From an uncultured Francisella sp. (GTDB taxonomy: Bacteria > Pseudomonadota > Gammaproteobacteria > Burkholderiales > Neisseriaceae): 64,000 nt of DNA. The notes under the pieces were generated by a model that made no database searches, was not told the DNA's origin, and worked only from the letters and a program-made list of their open reading frames with translations. The stretch lies in contig CALTVE010000001.1 of the NCBI GenBank assembly GCA_943913135.1, forward strand, positions 1 through 64,000, read 5' to 3'. A program made the position numbers and the translations under genes. Below, piece by piece: positions 24,152-32,120 of the stretch. Position 1 is the stretch's first letter; each line of letters opens with the position of its first letter.

Positions 24152-25510
24152 ATGAAAAAAAATAGTGGTCAAAATAATTTATTTGCTGAAGAACAAAAAC
24201 AGAAAGATAAAGAAAATGCTCCGTTAGCAGAAAAATTGCGGCCTAAAAGTTTAGATGAAGTAATCGGTCAAGCAGCGTTGTTAGGCGAAGGCAGACCGAT
24301 CCGCTTGCTCTATGAAAGCGGTGTTTTACACTCTATGATCCTGTGGGGGCCCCCAGGAGTGGGAAAAACGACCTTGGCCCGGATCTTAGCAGAAAAAAGT
24401 GGCGCGCGGTTCTTAACCTTGAGCGCTGTATTTTCTGGGGTCAAAGATATCCGCTCTGCTATAGAAGAGGCAGAAAAAGCGCGCTTAGAAGGAAAAAAAA
24501 CAGTGCTTTTTGTGGATGAGGTACACCGATTTAATAAAGCACAGCAAGACGCTTTTTTACCCCATGTAGAAAGCGGCTTAATTACTTTAATTGGCGCCAC
24601 TACAGAAAATCCCTCTTTTGAGGTTAATTCAGCGCTTTTAAGTCGTACCAGCGTGTACATATTGCAGCCTTTAGAGGAAGCAGATTTAGAAAAACTGACG
24701 AACCGAGTTTTATCGTTATCTCTTTATCAGGGTATAGAACTGTCAGCGGTGGTATTAAAAGAAGTCATTGCCCTAGCCGATGGGGACGGTCGACAGCTAT
24801 TAAATCGCTTAGAGCAGCTATTAAATGCGGCAAAGAGAGAAAATGTATCGCGGATAGAACCTTCTTTGGCCGCGCGTGTATTAAGTACTCCCTTGCGTCG
24901 TTTTGATAAAGGGGGAGAAATGTTTTATGACGAAATTTCTGCACTCCATAAATCGGTGCGCGGCTCTCATCCTAATGCGGCTCTTTATTGGTTCTGTCGC
25001 ATGCTAGATGGCGGAGCCGATCCCCTTTATTTAGCGCGCCGCATTATCCGTATGGCTTGGGAAGACATTGGTTTGGCTGATCCACGGGGTCTGAGCATTG
25101 CTGGAGAAGCGGCGCGTACTTATGAGCGCTTGGGTTCTCCTGAAGGGGAATTGGCTTTAGCCGAGGCGGTTATCTACCTATCGTGCGCCCCCAAAAGCAA
25201 TGCTTCAGAGGTTGCCTATAATCGAGCGCGGGCGATGGTGAAAAAGGGTTCTTCCGCCCCTGTGCCTCTGCATTTGCGCAATGCTCCCACTCGCCTTATG
25301 AAAGATCTAAATTATGGTCGCGATTATCGCTATGCCCATAATGAAGAAAACGCCTATGCTGCAGGAGAACACTATATGCCAGAGGAAATAGAAGAACCCT
25401 CCTTTTACGAGCCAACATCTTATGGGTTGGAAAGTAAAATTCAGGAAAAATTAGCGCGCTTAAAGGAGTGGGATAAAGTATATCGGGAAAAAACACGCAA
25501 CAAGAAGTAG
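24152..25510 (+). CDS. rarA: replication-associated recombination protein RarA (MgsA)
   Basis: 452 aa AAA+ ATPase related to clamp loaders, acting at stalled forks with SSB. It shows PKSLDEVIGQ, Walker A GPPGVGKTTLAR, Walker B LFVDEVHRFNKAQQDAFLPHVE, an ATTENPSFEVNSALLSR sensor block and the C-terminal tetramerisation domain (AALYWFCRMLDGGADPLYLARR). It is divergent from nrdA and ends inside a terminator. Confidence 0.96.
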   Translation: MKKNSGQNNLFAEEQKQKDKENAPLAEKLRPKSLDEVIGQAALLGEGRPIRLLYESGVLHSMILWGPPGVGKTTLARILAEKSGARFLTLSAVFSGVKDIRSAIEEAEKARLEGKKTVLFVDEVHRFNKAQQDAFLPHVESGLITLIGATTENPSFEVNSALLSRTSVYILQPLEEADLEKLTNRVLSLSLYQGIELSAVVLKEVIALADGDGRQLLNRLEQLLNAAKRENVSRIEPSLAARVLSTPLRRFDKGGEMFYDEISALHKSVRGSHPNAALYWFCRMLDGGADPLYLARRIIRMAWEDIGLADPRGLSIAGEAARTYERLGSPEGELALAEAVIYLSCAPKSNASEVAYNRARAMVKKGSSAPVPLHLRNAPTRLMKDLNYGRDYRYAHNEENAYAAGEHYMPEEIEEPSFYEPTSYGLESKIQEKLARLKEWDKVYREKTRNKK

Positions 25511-25519
25511 CGTGTTTTT
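25488..25519. terminator. intrinsic terminator at the end of rarA
   Basis: AAAAACACGC pairs with GCGTGTTTTT across a short loop that contains the rarA stop codon. The T run makes it a plus-strand rho-independent terminator. Confidence 0.75.
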
Positions 25520-25532
25520 CTTGTCTCAGAGT

Positions 25533-25538
25533 TATAAT
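25533..25538 (+). promoter_or_regulatory. -10 box of the gatCAB operon
   Basis: Exact TATAAT 32 nt before gatC and just after the rarA terminator. There is no clear -35. Confidence 0.45.
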
Positions 25539-25569
25539 AATATCCGCCAGAAAACGAGCTAATTAAGCT

Positions 25570-25869
25570 ATGGAATTGAATAAAGAAGATATAGAAAAAC
25601 TAGCCTGCCTATCACGTTTAAGCCTGAAAGATCAGGAAAAAGAAGAAATTGGAAAAGATTTAAACCTTATTTTTTCTTTAATTAATGCTTTACAGGAATT
25701 GGGTGAAAAAACAGATATAGATAGGGTCGAGCCTTTGCAGCATCCGCAAGACAGATTACAGTTTTTACGCAGCGACACGGTGATAGAGCATAACGAACGA
25801 GATAAATGGCAGCGTTTGGCCCCAGAGGCAAGCGATGGATTTTATCTGGTCCCTAAGGTGATTGAATAA
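25570..25869 (+). CDS. gatC: aspartyl/glutamyl-tRNA amidotransferase subunit C
   Basis: 99 aa, normal size. The small subunit of GatCAB that wraps GatA and GatB; it shows the family segments IEKLACLSRL, DIDRVEPLQHP and the conserved end EASDGFYLVPKVIE. First gene of gatCAB, 2 nt before gatA. Because glnS is also present in this window, the complex may serve mainly Asn-tRNA formation here. Confidence 0.95.
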   Translation: MELNKEDIEKLACLSRLSLKDQEKEEIGKDLNLIFSLINALQELGEKTDIDRVEPLQHPQDRLQFLRSDTVIEHNERDKWQRLAPEASDGFYLVPKVIE

Positions 25870-25871
25870 AG

Positions 25872-27347
25872 ATGCACAATAAAACGATCAGCGAACTTTC
25901 TAGATTATTACACCGCAAAGAGGTATCCGCGCTAGAAATAGCGGATTACTTTTTAAACCACATTGAAAAAAACGATCGCTATAATGCAGTTATCAACTGC
26001 AACGAAGAAAAAACTCGGCAGGATGCACATTATGCCGATCGCTTATTGCACGAAGGTAAAGCGACGCTTTTAACGGGTATTCCCATTGTTTATAAAGATC
26101 TTTTTTGTCATCAAGGTTGGCAGACGAGTGCCGCATCTAAAATGCTCGCTAACTTTACTGCTCCTTATAGCGCTACCGTAGTAGAAGCGCTACAGCAGCA
26201 GGGTATGATAGCGGTGGGCAGAGCCAACATGGATGAATTTGCCATGGGTTCGACTACCGAATCTTCTTATTGGGGAGCTACTTTAAACCCTTGGGACCAT
26301 AAGCGGGTACCGGGTGGATCTTCTGGGGGAAGTGCGGCCGCAGTGGCTTCGCGTTTAGTACCAGTATCTTTAGGTTCGGATAGTGGAGGTTCTATACGTC
26401 AACCTTCATCGTTTTGCGGTGTGACCGGGATTAAGCCTAGCTATGGCTTAGTATCACGCTATGGCATGGTGGCTTATGCCTCTAGCTTTGATCAAGCAGG
26501 ACCCATTGCACGCACGGCAGAAGATTGTGCCTTGATTTTGAACGCAATTATTGGCTTTGACCCTAAAGATTCCACCAGTGTGGTAGGGCAAAAAAAGGAT
26601 TATAGCGCTTTATTAAATATCCCTATAAAGGGTATGAAAGTGGGCCTTCCTAAGGAGTTTTATCAAGAAAAATTATTTAAAACTACGATCAGTGAGGAAG
26701 TGGTTGCGTCTTTATTCGAGGTTAAAGCGCTTTTACAGGATTTAGGGGTAGAAATCGTAGAAGTATCTTTACCTTTGGTAAAATATGCCATTCCTGCTTA
26801 CTACGTGTTGGTCTCAGCCGAAGCGAGCACCAATTTACAGCGCTATGATGGGGTGCGTTATGGTTATCGCACAGAAAAATTTACTGACTTAGAAAGCTTT
26901 TATAGTAATACTCGCGCTGAAGGTTTTGGTTGGGAAGTAAAAAGGCGGATTTTGCTAGGTACCTATGTGTTATCGCATGGTTTTTACGAAGCTTATTATT
27001 TATGGGCGCAAAAAGTACGCCGTTTGGTGGCAGAAGAATTAAATGCTGCGCTGGATCAGTGTGATGTTTTATTATCACCGACTGCCGGTTCGGTAGCCCC
27101 CCCTTTAAATACGTTGATGAAAGACCCAGCTAAAATGTACGCCGATGATGTTTATACCTTGCCAGTTAACTTAGCGGGATTACCTGCTTTGACCTTGCCT
27201 GGGCCTTTGGCAGCATCTGGTTTGCCCGTTGGAGCCCAGCTGATCGGCTCTTATCAACAGGAAGATAAATTGCTGTGTTTAGCCCATCAGATTCAACAAC
27301 ATTCAAATTGGCACCAGATCTCTCCTATTACAGAGAAGGAGGTGTAA
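25872..27347 (+). CDS. gatA: aspartyl/glutamyl-tRNA amidotransferase subunit A
   Basis: 491 aa. An amidase-signature enzyme that frees ammonia from glutamine. The Ser-cisSer-Lys triad lies in IPIVYKDLF (Lys) and in GGSSGGSAAAVASRLVPVSL with SDSGGSIRQPSSFCG (two Ser). A strong AAGGAGG near its end serves gatB. Confidence 0.97.
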   Translation: MHNKTISELSRLLHRKEVSALEIADYFLNHIEKNDRYNAVINCNEEKTRQDAHYADRLLHEGKATLLTGIPIVYKDLFCHQGWQTSAASKMLANFTAPYSATVVEALQQQGMIAVGRANMDEFAMGSTTESSYWGATLNPWDHKRVPGGSSGGSAAAVASRLVPVSLGSDSGGSIRQPSSFCGVTGIKPSYGLVSRYGMVAYASSFDQAGPIARTAEDCALILNAIIGFDPKDSTSVVGQKKDYSALLNIPIKGMKVGLPKEFYQEKLFKTTISEEVVASLFEVKALLQDLGVEIVEVSLPLVKYAIPAYYVLVSAEASTNLQRYDGVRYGYRTEKFTDLESFYSNTRAEGFGWEVKRRILLGTYVLSHGFYEAYYLWAQKVRRLVAEELNAALDQCDVLLSPTAGSVAPPLNTLMKDPAKMYADDVYTLPVNLAGLPALTLPGPLAASGLPVGAQLIGSYQQEDKLLCLAHQIQQHSNWHQISPITEKEV

Positions 27348-27348
27348 A

Positions 27349-28779
27349 GTGTCCTGGCAATGGGTTATTGGGCTGGAAGTGCATGTCCAGCTGAACACGG
27401 CTTCGAAAATTTTTTCTACTTCCGCTAATGTTTTCAGCATGGATGCCAACCGTCATGCCAATTTAGTAGATTTGGCGATGCCGGGTACTTTACCTGTGGT
27501 GAATGAAGCAGCGATCTATAAAGCTATTGGTCTGGGTTTGGCTCTGGGTTCAAAAATTAACCGGTTAATCGCTTTTGATCGCAAAAATTATTTTTATCCC
27601 GATTTGCCAAAAGCATATCAGATCACCCAGCTTTATCGACCCATTATTGAAGGGGGAGAATTAGAGATTAATCTAGAGGGAAAAAATAAAAAAATAGCGA
27701 TAACCCGTGCCCATTTGGAAGAAAATGCGGGTAAGTCGATACACGATTTATTTGCTCATGAAACCGCCTTGGATTTCAACCGCGCTGGCACCCCTTTAAT
27801 TGAAGTAGTCTCTGAACCGGTATTGCACTCTAGTGCAGAAGCGGTCGCTTATGCCAAAGCTTTGCATGATTTAGTAATGTGGTTAGGGATTTGTGAAGGC
27901 GATATGTCACGAGGGTTATTCCGCGCAGATGTCAATGTATCGGTTAAAAGAGAAGACAGCACGTTACTGGGAACTCGCTGCGAAATTAAGAATCTTAATT
28001 CTTTTCGTTCCATTGGTGAAGCGATCGATTACGAAGCGAATCGCCAGATTGAAGTTTTGGAAGCAGGCGGCAGCATCTTACAAGAGACTCGACTGTTTGA
28101 CCCAGATTTGGGAGAAACAAGGGCGATGCGCAGTAAAGAAGAAGCCCATGACTATCGCTATTTTCCTGATCCAGATTTAAGTTTTATTGCAATTAGTGAA
28201 CAGACGATCGATCATATTCAGGCGCATATGCCAGAATTACCCCAATCCTTACGTCGTCGATTTAGTGAGCAATATGGTTTAACTGAAGAAGAAGCTTTTG
28301 AAATAAGTACTTCTTGGAATCAGGCTCAGTTTTTTGAGCAGGTGGCGAAAAAAACGGGGGAAGGTAAACAAGCTTTTAATTGGCTGGTAGGCGATATTGC
28401 CGCACGGTTAAAAAGAGAAGAAAAGGATTTTGCTGATTTATCTTTAAGCCCTACTCAGCTTAGTGATTTAATTAGTCGGATACAACAAGGGGTGTTATCC
28501 AGTAAATTGGCCAAAAAAGTGCTCGCTGCGCTCTGGAATAGTGAGGACACGGTCGATCAGATCATCGATAGAGAAGGTTATCGGCAGATGACCGATTCTT
28601 CGGCGATGGAAAAAATGGTAGAAGAAGTCATTCAGCTTCACTTTAAGTCGGTGCAAGAATACCAGGCCGGTAAGGAAAAGGCCCTCAACGCCTTGGTTGG
28701 CCAAGTAATGAAGTTGAGTCGAGGCAAAGCCAATCCGCAAGAAATCCAAGCTATACTTAAACAAAAACTAAAAAATTAG
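27349..28779 (+). CDS. gatB: aspartyl/glutamyl-tRNA amidotransferase subunit B
   Basis: 476 aa, GTG start one base after the gatA stop. It activates the mischarged aminoacyl-tRNA with ATP and adds the ammonia. Motifs: WVIGLEVHVQLNT at the N-terminus, FYPDLPKAYQITQ, ADVNVSV and HDYRYFPDPDL, plus the C-terminal tRNA-binding tail domain. It closes the gatCAB unit; lptE follows after 13 nt. Confidence 0.97.
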   Translation: MSWQWVIGLEVHVQLNTASKIFSTSANVFSMDANRHANLVDLAMPGTLPVVNEAAIYKAIGLGLALGSKINRLIAFDRKNYFYPDLPKAYQITQLYRPIIEGGELEINLEGKNKKIAITRAHLEENAGKSIHDLFAHETALDFNRAGTPLIEVVSEPVLHSSAEAVAYAKALHDLVMWLGICEGDMSRGLFRADVNVSVKREDSTLLGTRCEIKNLNSFRSIGEAIDYEANRQIEVLEAGGSILQETRLFDPDLGETRAMRSKEEAHDYRYFPDPDLSFIAISEQTIDHIQAHMPELPQSLRRRFSEQYGLTEEEAFEISTSWNQAQFFEQVAKKTGEGKQAFNWLVGDIAARLKREEKDFADLSLSPTQLSDLISRIQQGVLSSKLAKKVLAALWNSEDTVDQIIDREGYRQMTDSSAMEKMVEEVIQLHFKSVQEYQAGKEKALNALVGQVMKLSRGKANPQEIQAILKQKLKN

Positions 28780-28792
28780 GGAGGAAGGCATT

Positions 28793-29275
28793 ATGAAAAA
28801 GAGAATCATCGTCTTAGCCTCTTTATTGATGTTGGTATCGTGCGGTTTTCATTTGCGCGGCATGAATCCAAGTATCCGTTTATTGGCAACAAAGTGGCAA
28901 GTGGATAAGGGAACAGCTTTGTCCTTACCGATTAAAAAGGAATTACGCCATCTAAAAGGGGTGGAAGTGGTAGAAGAAGGAGGAATGGCTCGAATAGAAA
29001 TTAAAAATATGAATTTTGTCCGTGAAGCGCAATCTATGGATAGATATGGCGAAGTCGCCGATTATTACTATACCCTTTTGGTGGAAGTACAGGTCTATTA
29101 TCAAAACCAGCCCTGGGGCGAGCCGATTCGTTTGATGTCTGAGCGTTATTTAACTTATCGAGCCGATAGCCTAGTAGTGCAGGAAGAAGAGCACCTTTTG
29201 CAAGAAGAAATGTTAAAAGATGCTGCCGAAGCCTTGGTTAATCGTCTGCGCTATTTGCCAAAGCCGCCTCGTTAA
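28793..29275 (+). CDS. lptE: LPS-assembly lipoprotein LptE
   Basis: 160 aa. The lipoprotein signal ends LVSC (Cys17), and the mature protein begins CGFHLRG, the hallmark of LptE/RlpB. It plugs the LptD barrel that inserts lipopolysaccharide in the outer membrane, so this bacterium makes LPS. As in many gammaproteobacteria it is followed directly (5 nt) by holA; here it follows gatB rather than leuS. Confidence 0.9.
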   Translation: MKKRIIVLASLLMLVSCGFHLRGMNPSIRLLATKWQVDKGTALSLPIKKELRHLKGVEVVEEGGMARIEIKNMNFVREAQSMDRYGEVADYYYTLLVEVQVYYQNQPWGEPIRLMSERYLTYRADSLVVQEEEHLLQEEMLKDAAEALVNRLRYLPKPPR

Positions 29276-29280
29276 AAAGT

Positions 29281-30249
29281 ATGAAACCTTTATATTTGCT
29301 TTATGGCAGTGAAGACTTATTGCGCTTTGAAGCCTTGGATAAGCTTAGAGATCAGGCGAAAAAAGAAGGTTATAACGATCGCCAGGTTTTATATGTAGAA
29401 AGTCATTTTGACTGGAAAGAATTAACCTATGCTCTGCAAGAAGTGGGCTTATTTGCAGAAAAAAAACTGATAGAGCTGCATGTACTCGGAGGTAAAATAG
29501 GCACAGAAGGGAGTACAGCGCTGGTTAGAGGGGTGGATCTTTTAGAAACAGTAAAAGAAACTACTTCCTTAATCTTATTTTTCCCATCTTTAGAGAGACG
29601 CCAGACAAACAGCGTGTGGTTTCAAAAAATAAAAGTCAAAGCGGTGGTGCAAGAGGCACGCAAGCTTGCGCTCGCACAATTGCCCCAATTTTTAAAAGAA
29701 CGTTTGGCAGAAAAAAGCTTGGACATCGAGGTTGATGCTGCTTTGTTGTTTGCCGAAAAAGTAGAAGGTAATTTGCTAGCTGCACAGCAAGAAATTGAAA
29801 AATTAGCCTTATTAAAAGAAAAAGGCGCGACTGTGCGATTAGGCGATGTGGAAAGGATGATTGCCAATGTTGCCCGTTTTGAAGTATTTCAGCTATCAGA
29901 AGCATGGATGAAGGGGGATAAAAAACGCCTGGTGCAATTGCTTGCTGGGTTAAATAAAAGTGATTTAGAAGTTAACTACCTTTTGGCTTTACTAGCTGAA
30001 GATATTAGGACTCTATTACGGCTTAAAGGGGGTCTTGCTCAAAAAGAAAACTTTGCTGTCTTGCGTAGCCGCTTGCGTCTGTGGGGGAATAAAGAAGCAG
30101 CCGCGCGTCAAGCTTTGCGCCGTTTACCGACTAAAAAATTAATAGAGGCACTTTGTCATTGTGCTGAAATTGATCAGCAAATTAAAGGCTTGGCTCCTGC
30201 TGATCCCACTGACTCCTGCCGGGCTCTGCTCCTGTCTTTAGTTCCTTAA
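29281..30249 (+). CDS. holA: DNA polymerase III subunit delta
   Basis: 322 aa. Clamp-loader subunit that opens the sliding clamp. N-terminal KPLYLLYGSEDLLRFEALDKLR, and a C-terminal helical collar domain typical of HolA; sequence identity in this family is always low. Its end overlaps the convergent era gene by 4 nt. Confidence 0.92.
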   Translation: MKPLYLLYGSEDLLRFEALDKLRDQAKKEGYNDRQVLYVESHFDWKELTYALQEVGLFAEKKLIELHVLGGKIGTEGSTALVRGVDLLETVKETTSLILFFPSLERRQTNSVWFQKIKVKAVVQEARKLALAQLPQFLKERLAEKSLDIEVDAALLFAEKVEGNLLAAQQEIEKLALLKEKGATVRLGDVERMIANVARFEVFQLSEAWMKGDKKRLVQLLAGLNKSDLEVNYLLALLAEDIRTLLRLKGGLAQKENFAVLRSRLRLWGNKEAAARQALRRLPTKKLIEALCHCAEIDQQIKGLAPADPTDSCRALLLSLVP

Positions 30250-31097
30250 AAGCCTTTGGGTTGATGGATATGTTGTCTTACTTTAACCCAGGTTTTAAGC
30301 ATTACTTTTTTTCCAAGTAATCGTTCAATATCCAGTCGTGCTTCGCTGGCGATTTTTTTTAACCGTCTTCCACGGGTGCTGATTAGAATACCTTTATAAC
30401 TGTCTTTAGGAACCAGAAAGTTGGCGTCGACTTCAATAAGCTTTTCCCCCTCTTGAAAGCGATTGATTATCACTTCCACAGCATAAGGGATTTCTTCACC
30501 GACAAAACGGAAGATTTTTTCACGTAGAATTTCTGCTACCAAGAAGCGTGTCGGCTGATCGCTTAACATATCCTCTGGATAAAGGGGGGGGCCTTCGGGT
30601 AATAGGGTTTTAATCTGATCGGTTAAAGCCGTTAACCCAAGAGCATGCTTGGCGCTAACAAAGGAGATAGAAACGAAATTTTTTTTAGATAAGATCGGTT
30701 CGATAAAACTAGGTTCTTTAGAAGCTTGATATTTATCTCTATCCATTTTGTTAATCACTAAAATCGCTTTTTTCTCCGAAGGAATCAATTTCAATAATTG
30801 GCCATCGACGGGGGTAAATTGACGAGCTTCCGATACAAACAACACGCTATCGGCTTCTTGCAAAGCTTCTTCTACCGGGGAATAAAGTTCTTTAAATTTG
30901 CTATTCAATAAGCCCGGTGTATCGATAAAAATCAGTTGTGCCGTATCATCCGTATAAATGCCTTTTATCGCTTGACGGGTAGTTTGCGCTCTTTTAGAGG
31001 TAATGCTGATTTTTTGCCGAATCAAATGGTTCATTAAAGTTGATTTACCTACATTGGGGCGACCGATAATCGCGACAAAACCGCATTTATAAGGCAT
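30246..31097 (-). CDS. era: GTPase Era
   Basis: 283 aa from ATG at 31097 (MPYKCGFVAIIGRPNVGKST) with AAGGA upstream; the longer in-frame start is inside rnc. A small-subunit assembly GTPase: G1 GRPNVGKST, switch TTRQAIKGIY, G3 DTPGL, G4 NKMD, and a C-terminal KH domain that binds the 3' end of 16S rRNA (around VEVIINRFQEG to KRLKKIASEA). It overlaps the rnc end by 11 nt. Confidence 0.97.
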   Translation of the reverse strand: MPYKCGFVAIIGRPNVGKSTLMNHLIRQKISITSKRAQTTRQAIKGIYTDDTAQLIFIDTPGLLNSKFKELYSPVEEALQEADSVLFVSEARQFTPVDGQLLKLIPSEKKAILVINKMDRDKYQASKEPSFIEPILSKKNFVSISFVSAKHALGLTALTDQIKTLLPEGPPLYPEDMLSDQPTRFLVAEILREKIFRFVGEEIPYAVEVIINRFQEGEKLIEVDANFLVPKDSYKGILISTRGRRLKKIASEARLDIERLLGKKVMLKTWVKVRQHIHQPKGF

Positions 31098-31788
31098 GAT
31101 GTCCTTCCAAAGCGAGATGAACAAGCGGCAAGAGGGCAGCAGCAGCAGCGGTTTCCGCTTTTTTACGGCTTTGCCCCTTAGCTTGGCTATGGAGGTTAAG
31201 TGCAGAGATGGTGCAGCTTACCACAAAGGTTTGAGCATGGGCAGCGCCACTTTGGGATTCAATACGGTAGACAGGCAAAGGAAGATGCCGTTTTTGTAAG
31301 AGTTCTTGCAAACGGCTTTTGGCATCTTTAGCTTCTTCTAAGTTAATTTCTTGAACTCTTTGCTCATATAAGTGATAAATAACTGCCTGAGCTCGGGTAT
31401 AACCGCCATCAAAATAAATTGCCGCGAACAGTGCTTCCATAGTATCGGCTAAAATAGAAGGACGAGATAGGCCATGATTTTTAAGTTCACCTTGGCCAAG
31501 GCGTAGATAATCTTTTAGATTTAGGGCTTCGCCGATTTTTTTTAAAGTATCTTCTTTAATTAAGGCAGAGCGCAGACGCGATAAGGTCCCTTCGTTCTCC
31601 TGTGGGTAAGCATGAAACAACATCTCTGCGACTACCAAATTTAATAATGCGTCGCCTAAAAATTCTAAGCGTTCATTATTATGGGCAGAAAAACTGCGAT
31701 GGGTCAGCGCTACTTGTAGCAGGGTATTGTCTTTAAACGTATAGTGTAGTTTTTTTTGTAAAATAGGATAAAGGGGGGAAGAAGCCAT
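31087..31788 (-). CDS. rnc: ribonuclease III
   Basis: 233 aa. It cuts double-stranded RNA, including rRNA precursors. The catalytic signature is NERLEFLGDALL, with a second acidic site at DTMEALFAAIYFDGG, and a double-stranded RNA-binding domain fills the C-terminal third (SRLQELLQKR to the end). The rnc-era pair is conserved; lepB, often upstream, is absent, and tRNA genes lie on the other side. Confidence 0.97.
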   Translation of the reverse strand: MASSPLYPILQKKLHYTFKDNTLLQVALTHRSFSAHNNERLEFLGDALLNLVVAEMLFHAYPQENEGTLSRLRSALIKEDTLKKIGEALNLKDYLRLGQGELKNHGLSRPSILADTMEALFAAIYFDGGYTRAQAVIYHLYEQRVQEINLEEAKDAKSRLQELLQKRHLPLPVYRIESQSGAAHAQTFVVSCTISALNLHSQAKGQSRKKAETAAAAALLPLVHLALEGHHAL

Positions 31789-31818
31789 TGGAAAATAGCA
31801 CGTAGAGAATTTAAATGC

Positions 31819-31847
31819 ATCTTAGCATTTATCTGTTAATCGCTCAA
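31819..31847 (-). promoter_or_regulatory. promoter of rnc-era
   Basis: On the minus strand TTGAGC (-35), a 17-nt spacer and TAAGAT (-10), the latter preceded by TGC as an extended -10. The predicted start is near 31812, about 24 nt before rnc. Confidence 0.65.
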
Positions 31848-31877
31848 TTGGCTGGTTGAGGATTTTGGGAATTTAGC

Positions 31878-31906
31878 TTGACAGTAAAGAGTTTTTTCCC
31901 TACAAT
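31878..31906 (+). promoter_or_regulatory. near-consensus sigma70 promoter of the tRNA pair
   Basis: TTGACA (31878-31883), a 17-nt spacer and TACAAT (31901-31906), predicted to start transcription near 31913, 15 nt before tRNA-Arg. This is the best promoter match in the window, as expected for stable RNA. Confidence 0.88.
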
Positions 31907-31927
31907 CTCCCTCTTTTGCGGCACCAT

Positions 31928-32004
31928 GCACCCGTAGCTCAGTTGGATAGAGTATCTGGCTACGAACCAGAGGGTCGGGCGTTCGAATCGCTCCGGGTGC
32001 ACCA
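31928..32004 (+). tRNA. tRNA-Arg (anticodon ACG)
   Basis: 77 nt with encoded CCA. The acceptor arms GCACCCG/CGGGTGC pair fully, the anticodon stem TCTGG/CCAGA encloses loop CTACGAA (ACG), and the T-loop is TTCGAAT. A34 would be edited to inosine to read CGN codons. Confidence 0.96.
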
Positions 32005-32017
32005 AATATTTTTTTAG

Positions 32018-32092
32018 GCGCCCATCGTCTAGCGGTTAGGACATCGCCCTTTCACGGCGGTAACCGGGGTTCGATTCCCCGTGGGCGTACCA
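32018..32092 (+). tRNA. tRNA-Glu (anticodon TTC)
   Basis: 75 nt with encoded CCA, 13 nt after tRNA-Arg and probably on the same transcript. The anticodon stem TCGCC/GGCGG encloses CTTTCAC (TTC), and the T-arm is CCGGGGTTCGATTCCCCG. The first acceptor pair is a G-U wobble. I see no clear terminator in the 28 nt before convergent recG. Confidence 0.96.
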
Positions 32093-32120
32093 AGTTTGTG
32101 ATTTTCATCTTAAGCTGGTT